A stretch of 64,000 nucleotides of DNA from Agapanthus africanus (lineage: Eukaryota > Streptophyta > Magnoliopsida > Asparagales > Amaryllidaceae). The notes under the pieces are model-generated. The model was not told where the DNA came from, made no database searches, and worked only from the letters and a program-made list of their open reading frames with translations. The position numbers and the translations under genes are program-made. The stretch covers positions 102,292,045-102,356,044 of the forward strand of contig JASDDO010000006.1 in the NCBI GenBank assembly GCA_030015575.1, given 5' to 3'. This document shows positions 13,296 to 23,955 of the stretch, one piece after another (position 1 is the first letter of the stretch; each line of letters opens with the position of its first letter).

Positions 13296-15433
13296 TGTTA
13301 GTGTATATGCCCTAGAGGCCATTACTGTATCATACTAGCTTATATATTACTTAATGGAAGCTTGGGATATTCACAGTTGTAAATATAATCTTGCTCAAAA
13401 TGGTAGTATGCTACTTGGTTTGTTTCTACTTCAATATGTGCTTGTGTTTCTTGTAGCATATCGCTTATACATATTAGTAGAGCCCTTAGGATCTTTGCTT
13501 GATTACCGGCGTTGAGATGGCAGTCACACTCGTGGGGGCTGGGTAATCTATAAGCACATCCTTATACAGGTCCCTAGTCGTAGGACTATCGAGACAGGGC
13601 ATCGATACTCCGGAGTAGACTAGCGTATGCGCTTCACATCCCAGCAGGGGAGATGGTCTGTCCCACAGCCATCGGTACGTCGTACTGGAGATAGTATGCG
13701 GGTGCTCGTTGGGTTACGAGTACACTGGACATGACTCGTCTGGAACTGTTGGTTGGTACGATACCTATCGTCAGTTATCAGTTCCCAGGTGACATGAGTA
13801 CAGCTTAATCCGCTGACTTGACACCGTCACTTCGCCTCGAGTGTGTTCCCACTGTACTTTGATTACTACCTTACCATGGCTCAAAGGAGTCGTGCAAACA
13901 GGTAGTAGTTGGGTGCAGTCCCGAAGCACTTGGAGGCAGTGACGGTTAGACAGGATTCGTCTCTCCCGGTATTGGGGGTTGACATCGCGCTGTGTCTAGG
14001 AGAGCCATTACACGAGTAGTCACTGGCAAGGGCAAAAGAGATATACTGGTAGGTTTCCAGTGTTATCTCAGGGTGTTCTGGGCTTCACTCCGACACGAAT
14101 TGTACCGCTATTAGGGGACTGACGTTTACCGCCCCCTAGGCCCGCCATGCGATGTATCAGACGAACAGACCGGACTGTACAGAGATTGTCACATTCAGGC
14201 TCAGTAGGAGTTCAGATGGGTTTCACCTCGTCCGTCTTCTTGTCGGCATCTACCTGGGGACCGTTAGCTAGTGCCGCTTGCGGTCTATGGTTAAACCCTC
14301 TGCCAGCGTAGTGTCGAGTATTTAGAGTCCCACACAGAAAGCTATTCGCCTTTAGGCAAAAGAGTAGAGGTCGCATGGTTTTGCGACAGGTCGCATGATT
14401 TTGTGACAGGGTTCGGTCACATTCGTGCACTTGTGCACGTTTGGTGTCCGGACAGTTAACACTAGCGGGCTTTGGTTTAAGCCAGATCCTAGTGTACGTT
14501 TTGGGATTGGTTTTATCTCGTTTGTATTCGTGTTCCTCGGAACTCGGATGCGGGTGTGTATGCACAGTTGACAGAGAGACAGAGGCAGAGGATTCTCATT
14601 AGGGTTGTTGACTGTTGACTGTTGACTTTTGGCTAAACCCTAATGAGAATAAGAAATTTGATTAATGATAATATTAATTAAGTATTATTGTGTCATGGTT
14701 GAGATGAGGGGTTAACTTTGTTGACTTGTTGACATTGTTGACCGGTTGACTAGGTTGGACTAGTTGACAATCATCATTGCATTGGCTATCATTTCATGGC
14801 AAAGACTTTTGCTTGCTTGTTTAGCTTTGCAATATGAGTGCATGAAATGATAATCCCACTTGATATGATATGAACCATCACATAATACTCAATTAGTATT
14901 ATTATTATTATTATTATTCTTTTTGGATTATGGGAGAGAGGATGGCAAAAGGGTTACTCATTCTCTCATTTCATTTCTCTCTCTTGCCATCACTTGCTCA
15001 AGCTCTCCTTCTTCCTCTTGCTCTCTCTAGCTCAAGGCAAACCATTCTCATGTGTTGAGACTCATTGCCTTAGAGATAAAAAGACACCAACACAATCCTC
15101 TACTCATTCTAGTTCACAAGGCCTAGAAAGCCAAGTGTTCTAGTTTCTTCAAAGATCGAAGAAGAAGCCAAAGGTAGAAAGCTTTCGGGTGGATCCATCT
15201 TCGGCGCAAGGAGACGACGAGGTGAGGCCGATCCGTACACCGGGAGGAGTTGAAGACGAAGGAGTTCAAGAAAGGTATAGCCCCCTAACCGAGTAGGTAA
15301 ACTCAAGTTATGTTGTTAGTTAGTTGTTTAACAAAGATCCATATTTGTAGTCCATGTTACCACACTCTTGAAAATCGTTTTTCACCACTTCCGCAACCCC
15401 GTAAGTACCGGGGAAGGGTAGCATGGACTTACA
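13296..15433 (+). repeat. Copia B 5' LTR
   Basis: It starts TGTTAGTGTATATGCCC and ends GCATGGACTTACA, one base before the PBS. Length is 2138 bp. The downstream half has a TTGAC-rich stretch (about 14600-14770), an (ATT)n run at about 14896-14918, and a pyrimidine-rich segment before 15060. GTAAGTACC at about 15401 resembles a 5' splice site but is not conserved in every copy. The minus-strand open frame at 14212-14565 is LTR sequence. Confidence 0.92.
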
Positions 15434-15434
15434 G

Positions 15435-15446
15435 TGGTATCAGAGC
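15435..15446 (+). other. Copia B PBS
   Basis: TGGTATCAGAGC, complementary to the 3' end of plant initiator tRNA-Met as used by most plant copia elements. It lies one base after the LTR. Confidence 0.92.
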
Positions 15447-16167
15447 CTAGTTAAACACTATCTAACATGATTAGAAAAGTAAGTAGATGTTCGATCGAAG
15501 AAAAAGTCGCGAAACAAACCCGTAAAATCAAGTTTCTGCCGAATTTTTTTTCTGTCCAAAAAATGATAAATCGTATCTTAAATATCGGCTGAGGCTTTTG
15601 TTGAAACACCCAAGAAATTTCGTCCACCGAATCGGTCAAAGCGCCGCGGAAACGCGGCGGGAGCATGCTCCCGCCGCGGAAACGCGGCGGGAGCATGCTC
15701 CCGCCGCGATTCAGCGGCCGAGTTGACTCGGTCGGGGAAAAGGTTTCTTGCAGAGTGCTTCTGGGGCTGTTTTTGGATTTTTGTGATATGTTGTTTCTGC
15801 CCAGATTTTCAAGAAAGAAAAAATTAGTTTTTGGGGCTTGAAAATCCGTATTTTGATCGAACTTTTAAAGACTTAAGTTGACGGGTATATATCTGTGTTG
15901 TGTTATATGTATTGAACGTCCGCTAATCGCTATACGTCGATTAGTGGGGGTTATACATATCTGTGATCTGTAATGTTGAAGGTATGTGTATATGAATTCA
16001 TTGGAATGTCGCGGATGAATAGCCGGGGTGTTGTGAGATGAGAGTTTTCTTTTATCTTTCAATTCATGTAATATGTAAATTGATGTAATATTATTTTTGG
16101 CCGCACAACCGGGTCGGGGTTGTAGCCGTCATTGTATAATTTCTTTTTACTGTTTTTGCTCCTAGGA

Positions 16168-16294
16168 TAGACCCAAGGTGGGATGCATAAACTACCGGGA
16201 ATCTCGAAGTGCCGAGTGGCCTACTCACGTCGTTGAGGGAGGTTGCTCCACTTCGGATATTTGGCGGGTAGTTTGCTGCACCCGTAGGGGTCTA
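16168..16294 (+). promoter_or_regulatory. Candidate leader RNA structure (B)
   Basis: The outer arms TAGACCC (16168-16174) and GGGTCTA (16288-16294) pair perfectly. Inside them, GGATGCA pairs with TGCACCC with one mismatch, and AAACTACC pairs with GGTAGTTT (16267-16274). A further arm pair CGAAGTG/CACTTCG lies in the enclosed part. Equivalent modules in A and C keep pairing with different bases. Being an RNA element is inference. Confidence 0.55.
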
Positions 16295-17525
16295 GGGTGG
16301 GGTATTGGCTATTCATCGCGACCGTGTAATCCTCTTTTCGTTACAGGCTCGTACAAATTGCGGATTCCTAGTATATCCAATGTACTCTGTGATCTAAAAT
16401 GGCTATCATTGTAATATATCTATGTATGATATTATTTAGGCGTTGCTTATGATTTGCAGCCGCGCTAGCCCAGCCCCCGCTCTGTCGTTAGTTAAGTAAC
16501 CTAACGGGTAATGACGGGGCCCTGTGGCGAATGCGACTGGCATAAGTGTACGTCATATTTTGGTTGTTTTCTGCAATGATAGGATTAAATGATGGGACGC
16601 ATTAAAAGAATTAATGCAAGAAAAATAAACCATGTAAAAGTCGTTGGAGCACTTTCAAAAAACCCACTCGGTTTCTTTTCAAAAATAACTTTTAAACGCG
16701 GAGCTTAAGCCACTCCTTTTAAAAGCTATCAAGGTTCCTTCGATTATATCAAGTTCACTACGTTCAAGGTTTCGCCAAAACCATTCGTAGCCCTCCGTCG
16801 TTTCATATGAATATTCAATAGTATTCAAGTTATGTTTGTTGACCTTCGTCAAGGCATAGTGATTGGTAGCTGTTGGGTGTTCGTATGTAGCATAGATAGA
16901 TGCGTTGGTTTGGGACAGTCGTATTACCTTGTTGACCTTCGTCAAGGGTATATACGGGTGGGTTCAAATTAACCTGGACAATGAAGGGTAGAACTTGACA
17001 TGTGACTTATGATTTGTTGACCTTCGTCAAGGTCAAAAGAGCACGGGGCAAAAATCCACATCGGGAGTTTCAAAAGAACTGAAACTTGCTAGCGTTGCAT
17101 ACCATTTGGAGTGTGATGATTCTGGTAGGATTCGTTCAGTTTATCACACAATGATATTTGGATCCCGATCCTACTGTGAGTATTTGCTACTTTTCCGGAA
17201 CTTTCTCACTTAACGATCAATGCTATAAACCAAGTAGGTGCCTAGAAAGGTGTTAGCGGGGCTACGCCCACAGGGAAAAGAGGTTATTTAATTAAGGAAC
17301 TTCGCGAAAGCATTGGAAATCCTCCCTCGAAGTACCGACACCAGCCGGGCCGAACGGTTAAGCAAGTATTGTACGGTGAGATTGATCCTGACTAATTCTT
17401 CCTTTATGGTTTGAGGAGGGATTCAACAGACAGTGGGAGCCATCCTGTTTAGATAAATTAAAAACCAATCTAAACTTGCAAGAACCATCATGCTGAGTGT
17501 TTTCTTCTCTCTCTCTTAATTGCAG

Positions 17526-19837
17526 CGACCCAGTGACCAGACATAGGTTACATCTAGATAATAAAATGACTGAATCTGACTGTTTTGACTGGCAAAGGTC
17601 TGTCCAGATGTCCATTGCCCATGACAAGCTGGGACACCTCTTAACTAATCAAACCCCTACCATCTCAGGTCCAGTTTCCCCTATCACGGATATTTATATC
17701 CGCAGGACATCGGAAAAAGACTGTGCAAAAGCCAAGTGCCTCGTGTTAATCTCAGTTGATGGTGCAAACCAGAGGCAGCACGAGAAGATGGACTCAGTTT
17801 CGATCTTCCTCCATAACAATGATTTATATGGAGAGCAATCTCGCATCGCAGGATATGAGACCTAGAACGAATTGCTTCAAGCGAGGTAGGCTGTCGGGTC
17901 ATCTGTAAGGGGCAACGTCCTTACAGAGACCAGCTATTTTGAGCTCACGGACCTGGAGACCACGTTGGAGAATGGGTCAAGTACTGACTTAATTCTACTG
18001 TCCTTGCCCTCTGCTTATACCCTGAAGGAAACCAGGGAAGAAGAAGCAAGAGCAAGGGCAAAAGTTTTAGGACTGTATGTAGTAAAAGAGGGACGTTCCT
18101 ATTGTAACGGGAATGAACATTGGCAGAAGGATTGCAGGGCTAGCAAAGCCAGTAGCCAGAATTCGAAGCAAGTTGTGGCTTCGGCTTCGGGTGTGTTTGT
18201 GATAGAGAACTGCATGTCAGTTAACCCTACATCCTGGGTATTGGATACCGGATCAGGATCTCACATCTTTAATTCATTGCAGGCTCTGAGAAACCGTAGG
18301 GTAATCAGGAAAGGTGATATGACTTTCAGGGTTGCTAACGGAATGAGCATGGATGCTGAATCCGTAGGGGAATATCATCTTAGACTGACAACTGGGCAGA
18401 TATTGATTTTGCGTAACTGTTTGTATGTACCAGGTGCGACTTTTAATATCATATCTGTATCCTTACTTTCTAAGGAAGGATATGAATTTACTTTTGTAAG
18501 CGATGTAGTAAACATCCACCTAAATCAAGTTATGATTGGGTCAGGTACATTAAATTACTGGATATACGTATTAAATCATGCTCAGATATTCAGTGTCTAG
18601 AACACACTTAAAAGAAAGTCTCCGGAAACAAATCAGGCTTTCTTATGGCATTGTAGACTCGGTCACATCAATGAGACACGATTAACTAAGTTACATAAAG
18701 AGGGATACTTGAATCCGTTCGAGTATCAGTCTTATTCCACTTGTAAATCTTGTCTCATAGGAAAGATGACAAAGACTCCGTTCACTGGACACGGAGTAAG
18801 AGCGAGCGAGCTCTAGGGACTCATACACAGTGATGTGTGTGGTCCAATGTCTACACATGCGCGAAGTGGTTATTCATACTTCATTACTTTCACAGATAAT
18901 TTCTCTAGGAATGGACATGTCTTCTTAAAGAAGCACAAATCCGAGGCCTTTGGGAAATTTCGGGAATACAAGAATGAAGTTGAAAAACAAACATGCAAAA
19001 GTATAAAGACACTGAGATCTGATCGAGGTGGTGAATATTTGAGTGCCGAGTATCTGGACTACTTAAAAGAGAATGGAATTCTCTCTCAGCGTATACACAC
19101 CACAACACAACGGTGTATCTGAAAGGCGGAATCGAACCCTATTGGATATGGTTCGTTCCATGATGAGTAAAGCTGAGTTACCGCAATGTTTCTAGGGTTA
19201 TGCACTAGAAGCAGCTGCATATCTCTTGAACAAGGCTCCAACCAAGACTGTGCCTACCACCCCATATCAGATGTGGAGTGGGAAAAAACCCTGTCTTACG
19301 TATCTTAAGGTATGGGGATGTCCAGCTTTTGTAAAAAAGCAGCATGCGGACAAGCTCGAGGCACGCTCAGTACTGTGTAAGTTTGTGGGATACCCAAAGA
19401 ACTCCAGGGGGTATCTTTTCTATTCCGCAGAAGAATAAAAAGTTTTTGTTTCTCCGCATGCCCACTTCTTGGAAACTGAATTTTTGGAAAATCAGATAAG
19501 TGGGAGCGCAATAGAACTCGAAGAAATTCCAGAACCACAAGCTGTTACTGAATGCTTGGATGAACCAGAAGTTTCAGGAGAACCGGACATTCCTGCGCTG
19601 CTCCGCAGGAGTAGTAGGCAGTCTCATCCGCCCGAGAGATACTACGGTTTTCTCATAGACGGGGATAGAGAGGATTGCACTATCGATTATGATGAGCCTA
19701 CTAGCTTCCAATAAGCCATTCAGAGCGGTGACTCGGTAAAATGGCTGGATGCAATGCGGACCGAAATGGAGTCCATGTACACCAACAAAGTATGGACGTT
19801 GGATGTTGCTCCAGACGAGGTAAAACCCGTAGGATGC
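17526..19837 (+). pseudogene. Copia B gag-pol, 5' part (degraded)
   Basis: This is homologous to the first ~60% of the A polyprotein: gag, knuckle, protease, integrase and the start of RT. The A start codon is not conserved here. Frame 1 carries stops at 17863, 17887, 18598 and 18814. A small deletion near 19090-19100 shifts the frame just before the integrase glutamate region; after it, stops lie near 19190 and at 19436 and 19712. Gag is shortened relative to A, losing the basic serine/lysine-rich stretch before the knuckle. The knuckle has lost its first cysteine (arginine codon), leaving C-X4-H-X4-C. The protease DTG (in a DTGSGSH context), the integrase H-X4-H...C-X2-C residues and the first two integrase aspartates remain readable. 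Copia A splits it at the RT entry. It cannot make a functional product. Confidence 0.92.
19833..19837. other. TSD of copia A (GATGC)
   Basis: GATGC occurs here and at 42817-42821, immediately outside copia A. It falls in the RT coding sequence of B. Confidence 0.92.
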
Positions 19838-21916
19838 TGTTAGTGTATATGCCCTAGAGGCCATTACTATATCATACTAGTTTGTATATTACTTAATGGA
19901 AGCTTGGGATATTCACCTTGTATAAACAGTCTTTCTCAATATAGTAGTATGCTACTTGGTTTGTTTCTACTTCAATGTGTACTTGTGTTTATTTCAGTAT
20001 ATCACTTATACGCATTAGTGGAGCCCTTAGGATCTTTGCTTGATTACCAGCGTTGTGATGGCAGTCACACTAGTGGGGGCTGGGTAATCTATAAGCACAT
20101 CCTTATACAGGTCCCTAGTCGCAGGACTATCGAGACAGGGCATCGATACTCCGGAGTAGACTAGCGTATGCGCTTCTCATCCCAGTGTGGGAGATGGTCT
20201 GTCCCACAGCCATCAGTACGTCGTACTGGAGATAGTATACGGGTGCTCGTTGGGTTACGAGTACACTGGACAGGACTCGTCGGGAACTAACAGGTTGGTA
20301 TTATACCTATCGTCAGTTATCAGTTCCCAGGTGACATGAGTACAGCTTAGTCCGCTGACTTGACACTGGCACTTCGCCTCAAGTGTGTTCCCACTGTACT
20401 TTGATTACTACCCTACCACGGCTCAAAGGAGTCGTGCAAACGGGTAGTAGTTGGATACAGTCCCGAAGCACTTGGAGGCAGTGAGACAGGATTCGTCTCT
20501 CCCGGTATTGGGGGTTGACATCGCGCTATGTCTAGGAGAGCCATTACACGAGTAGTCCCTGGCCAGGGCAAGCGAGATATACTGGTAGGCTTCCAGTGTT
20601 ATCTCAGGGTGTTTTGGGCTTCACTCCGACACGACTTGTACCGCTATTAGGGGACTGACGTTTTACCGCCCCCTAGGCCCGACATGCGATGTATTAGACG
20701 AACAGACCGGACTGTACGGAGACTGTCACATTCAGACTCAGTAGGAGTACAGATGGGGTTTCACCTCGTCAGCCTTCTTGTCGGCATCTACCTGGGGACC
20801 GTTACGCACAGCTAGTGCCGCTTGCGGTCTGTGGTTAAACCCACTGCCAGCGTAATGTCGAGTCTTTAGAGTCCCACACAGAGTGTATTCGCCTCTGGGC
20901 AAAACAGAGTAGAGGTCGCATGGTTTTGCGACAGGGTTCGTTCTCATCCGCGCACTTGTGCACGTTTGGAGTCCGGACGGATATTACTGGATGGCTCTGG
21001 TTTGAGTCAGATACTGGTATATGTTTTGGGGTTGCTTTTATCTCTCAGTATTCATGTTCCTCGGAACAAGAATGCAGGTGTGTATGCACAGTTATTTGAG
21101 GAGGAGGAAGAGGACTTTCATTAGGGTTTCGGAACAGGTGCGTATGCACAGTTGACAGTCGTCTTTTTCCAAACCCTAATGGATTTATGTTATATCAATT
21201 AATAATATTAATAAAATGAAATTGTTTCATGGTTGGTTTTTTTGTTGACTTGTTGACTATGGTTGACTTGTTCACCATGGTTGTAGATTTGACCGTCATC
21301 ATTACAAAAGCAAGATGCTCTTTGATTCTAGCAAATTCATTTAATGTTTGTAATGATAATGGTCATTCCTAAACCTTCCATCAACCTTTTTCATTTTCAT
21401 TATTATTATTAATTAGATAATTCTTTTGCTTTATGTTATGGTTGCAAAAGAAAAAGAGCTCATTTTTTGATTTAGCTTCTCTCTCCTCACTTCATCTTCT
21501 TCTTCCTCTAGCAAAAGGAGAACCCTTCTCATGTGTTGAGAATCCCTCTCCTTAAAAGAAAAGCACCCTTTAGACACTCTCTACTCACACTAGGATCAAA
21601 GGTTTAGCAAGCCGAAGATTCTAGTTCTCTCCAAGTTCGAGAAAGAGCCCGAAGGTTAAACCCTCAGGTGGATCCATCTTCGACGGAAGAAGGCGACGAG
21701 AAGAGAACCATCAACCTCTACTAGGTTTCAAGAAGAAAGAGTTCAAGTTAGGTATAACCACTTTGCCGAGTAGTTAACTCTCCTTTGCATGTTTGCTAGT
21801 TTAGTTTAGAAAAGATCCCGACTTTGTTAGTCCATGTTGCCCCATGCACTAAAATTTTGATTTTTATACCGTTTCCGCCTCCCCTTAAGAACCGGGGGTC
21901 GCAACGTGGACTTACA
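19838..21916 (+). repeat. Copia A 5' LTR
   Basis: It starts TGTTAGTGTATATGCCC and ends GTGGACTTACA. Length is 2079 bp. It has the same block order as the B LTR. The open frames at 19904-20164 and 20738-20947 recur with variations in other LTR copies and have no recognised domain. Confidence 0.95.
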
Positions 21917-21917
21917 G

Positions 21918-21929
21918 TGGTATCAGAGC
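21918..21929 (+). other. Copia A PBS
   Basis: TGGTATCAGAGC one base after the LTR, matching initiator tRNA-Met. Confidence 0.93.
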
Positions 21930-22624
21930 CTAACTAAACTTAAACTAGCTTGGTAGTGAAGTGTAACGAAGTTCGGAACCGAAAAATCCAAAAACCAAAC
22001 TTTTACAAAACCCTAGTTTCTGTTAAAAATTTTTCTGGTCAAAAAAATTTTTGTTATACACCTAAATTCGGCTCAGGGTTTTGTGTGAACACCCAAGAAA
22101 AACGATCCCCTGATTCATTCAAACCGCCGCGGTTCCATGGCATGAGGTAGGCATTTGCCGCGGAACCGCCGCCGTTTGGGGTCCTCTCGTGATCGGGTTT
22201 TGTGCAGTGTTCTCCTGGTAGGGTTTTGGGATTTTTAAGATATATTATATGTGCCCAGATTTTCCAGAATAGAAATTTGTTTTTGGGGGCCTATAATTCC
22301 GTATTTTTTTTCCGAACTTCACTACACTTGGACTATATTGGTTATATCTGTGATGTTTGATTGTATTGAACGTCGGCTAATCGCTATAAGTCGATTAGTC
22401 GGGGTTATACATCTCCATGATCTGTGTTTGATATTGGAATGTGTATATGAATGTGTTGGACTGTCGTAGGTGAATAGCCGGGGTGGATGTGAGATGAGCT
22501 TTTGTTTTTCTTTCATTCATTGTAAATGTAAATTGATGTAATATTATTATTTGTTTGGCCGCACAACCGGGTCGGGGTTGTAGCCGTCATTGTATAATTC
22601 TTTTTACTATTTTTGCTCCTAGTA

Positions 22625-22692
22625 TAGACCCATGGAGGGGTGCACAAACTGCCGAGTACTTGGCAGGTAGTTTGCCGCACCCGTAGGGGTCT
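22625..22692 (+). promoter_or_regulatory. Candidate leader RNA structure (A)
   Basis: AGACCC (22626-22631) pairs with GGGTCT (22687-22692). GGGTGC pairs with GCACCC, and AAACTGCC pairs with GGCAG..AGTTT apart from a two-base bulge. The inner branch seen in B is missing here. Same position and order in the leader as in B. Confidence 0.55.
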
Positions 22693-23955
22693 TGGGTGGG
22701 GTATTGGCTATTCACCGCGACCGTGTAATCCGCTTTTCGTTGCAGGCTCGAACGGATTGCGGATTCCTAGTATATCCAATGTATTCATCTGTGATCTGTA
22801 ATGTCTATCATTGCTATATTTATAACTATTTAGGCGTTGCTTATGTTTTACAGCCGCGCTAGCCCAGCCCCCGCTCTGTCGTTAGTTAAGTAACCTAACG
22901 GGTGATGACGGGGCCCCGTGGCGAATGCGAATGGCATAAGCGTACGTCATATTTTGGTTGTTTTCTGCAATGGTAGGATTTAAATGATGGGCCGCATTAA
23001 TAGAACTAATGCAAGAATATCACGCATTAAAAGAACTAATGCAAGATAATAAACCAAGTTAAAGTCGTTGGAACACTTTTGAAAAACCACTCGGTTCTTT
23101 TCAAAACTAACTTTTAAATGCGGAGATTGAGCCACTCCTTCTAAAAGCTATCTCGTTCCATCGATTATATCAAGGTCACTACGTTCACGGTTTCGCCAAA
23201 ACCATTCATAGCCCTCCGTCGTTTCGTATGAATATTCAATAGTATTCAAGCTATGTTTGTTGACCTTCGTCAAGGCATAGAGTTTGGTAGCTGTTGGATG
23301 TTCATATGTAGCATAGATAGATGCGTTGGTTTGGGACAGTCGTGTTGCCTTGTTGACCTTCGTCAAGGGTATATACGGGTGGGATCAAATTAACCTGGAA
23401 AATGACGGGCAAAACTTGACATGTGACTTATGATTTGTTGACCTTCGTCAAGTTCATAGGAGCATGGAGCAAAAATCCACATCGGGAGTTTCATAAGTAC
23501 TGAAACTTGCTAGATTTGCATACCATTTGGAGTGTGGTGATTCTGGTAGGATTCCTTCAGTTTCGTCACGCGATGATATTTGGATCCCAATCCTACTGTG
23601 AGTATATGCTACTCCTCGGGAAATTTCTCACTAAACGATCAATGCTATAAACCTAGTAGGTGCCTACAAAGGTGTTAGCGGGGCTACGCCCCCAGGGAAA
23701 AGAGGTTATTTAATTAAGGAACTTCGCGAAAGAGTTGGAAAACCTCCCTCGAAGTACCGACACTGGACTGGCTGAACGGTTAAGCAAGTATTGTGCGGTG
23801 GGATTGATCCCGACTAATTCTTCCTTTATGGTTTGAGGAGGGATTCGAGAGACAGTGGGAGCCATCCTGTTTAGACAAATTAAAAACCACTCTAAACTTG
23901 CAAGAGCATCATGCTAAAGTGTTTCTTCTCTCCCCCCTGCAGCGACCAAATCGAA

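Larger units (their letters stand above)
15434..17525 (+). other. Copia B 2-kb untranslated leader
   Basis: About 2.1 kb separate the PBS from gag, with no credible coding frame. The leader holds, in order: two adjacent 26-bp perfect palindromes (15653-15678, 15683-15708), a large foldable module (16168-16294), a conserved block with CGTTAG/CTAACG arms (about 16457-16536), three copies of TTGACCTTCGTCAAGG (16839, 16932, 17017), and a pyrimidine tract ending TTGCAG at 17525. The A and C leaders have the later modules in the same order, which argues for function in RNA handling. Function is inferred. Confidence 0.8.
21917..23955 (+). other. Copia A 2-kb untranslated leader
   Basis: It holds the same modules as the B leader: a GC-rich inverted segment with CCGCGG cores (about 22126-22175) where B has its palindromes, the stem-loop module (22625-22692, with a shortened inner part), the CGTTAG/CTAACG block (about 22852-22930), three TTGACCTTCGTCAAG copies (23260, 23353, 23438), and a pyrimidine tract ending CTGCAG at 23942. 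No coding frame is supported. Confidence 0.8.

Noticed and set aside
21918-21929. tRNA-Met gene at the TGGTATCAGAGC sites
   Set aside because: Only the 12-base complement of a tRNA 3' end is present, next to LTR ends: these are primer-binding sites.
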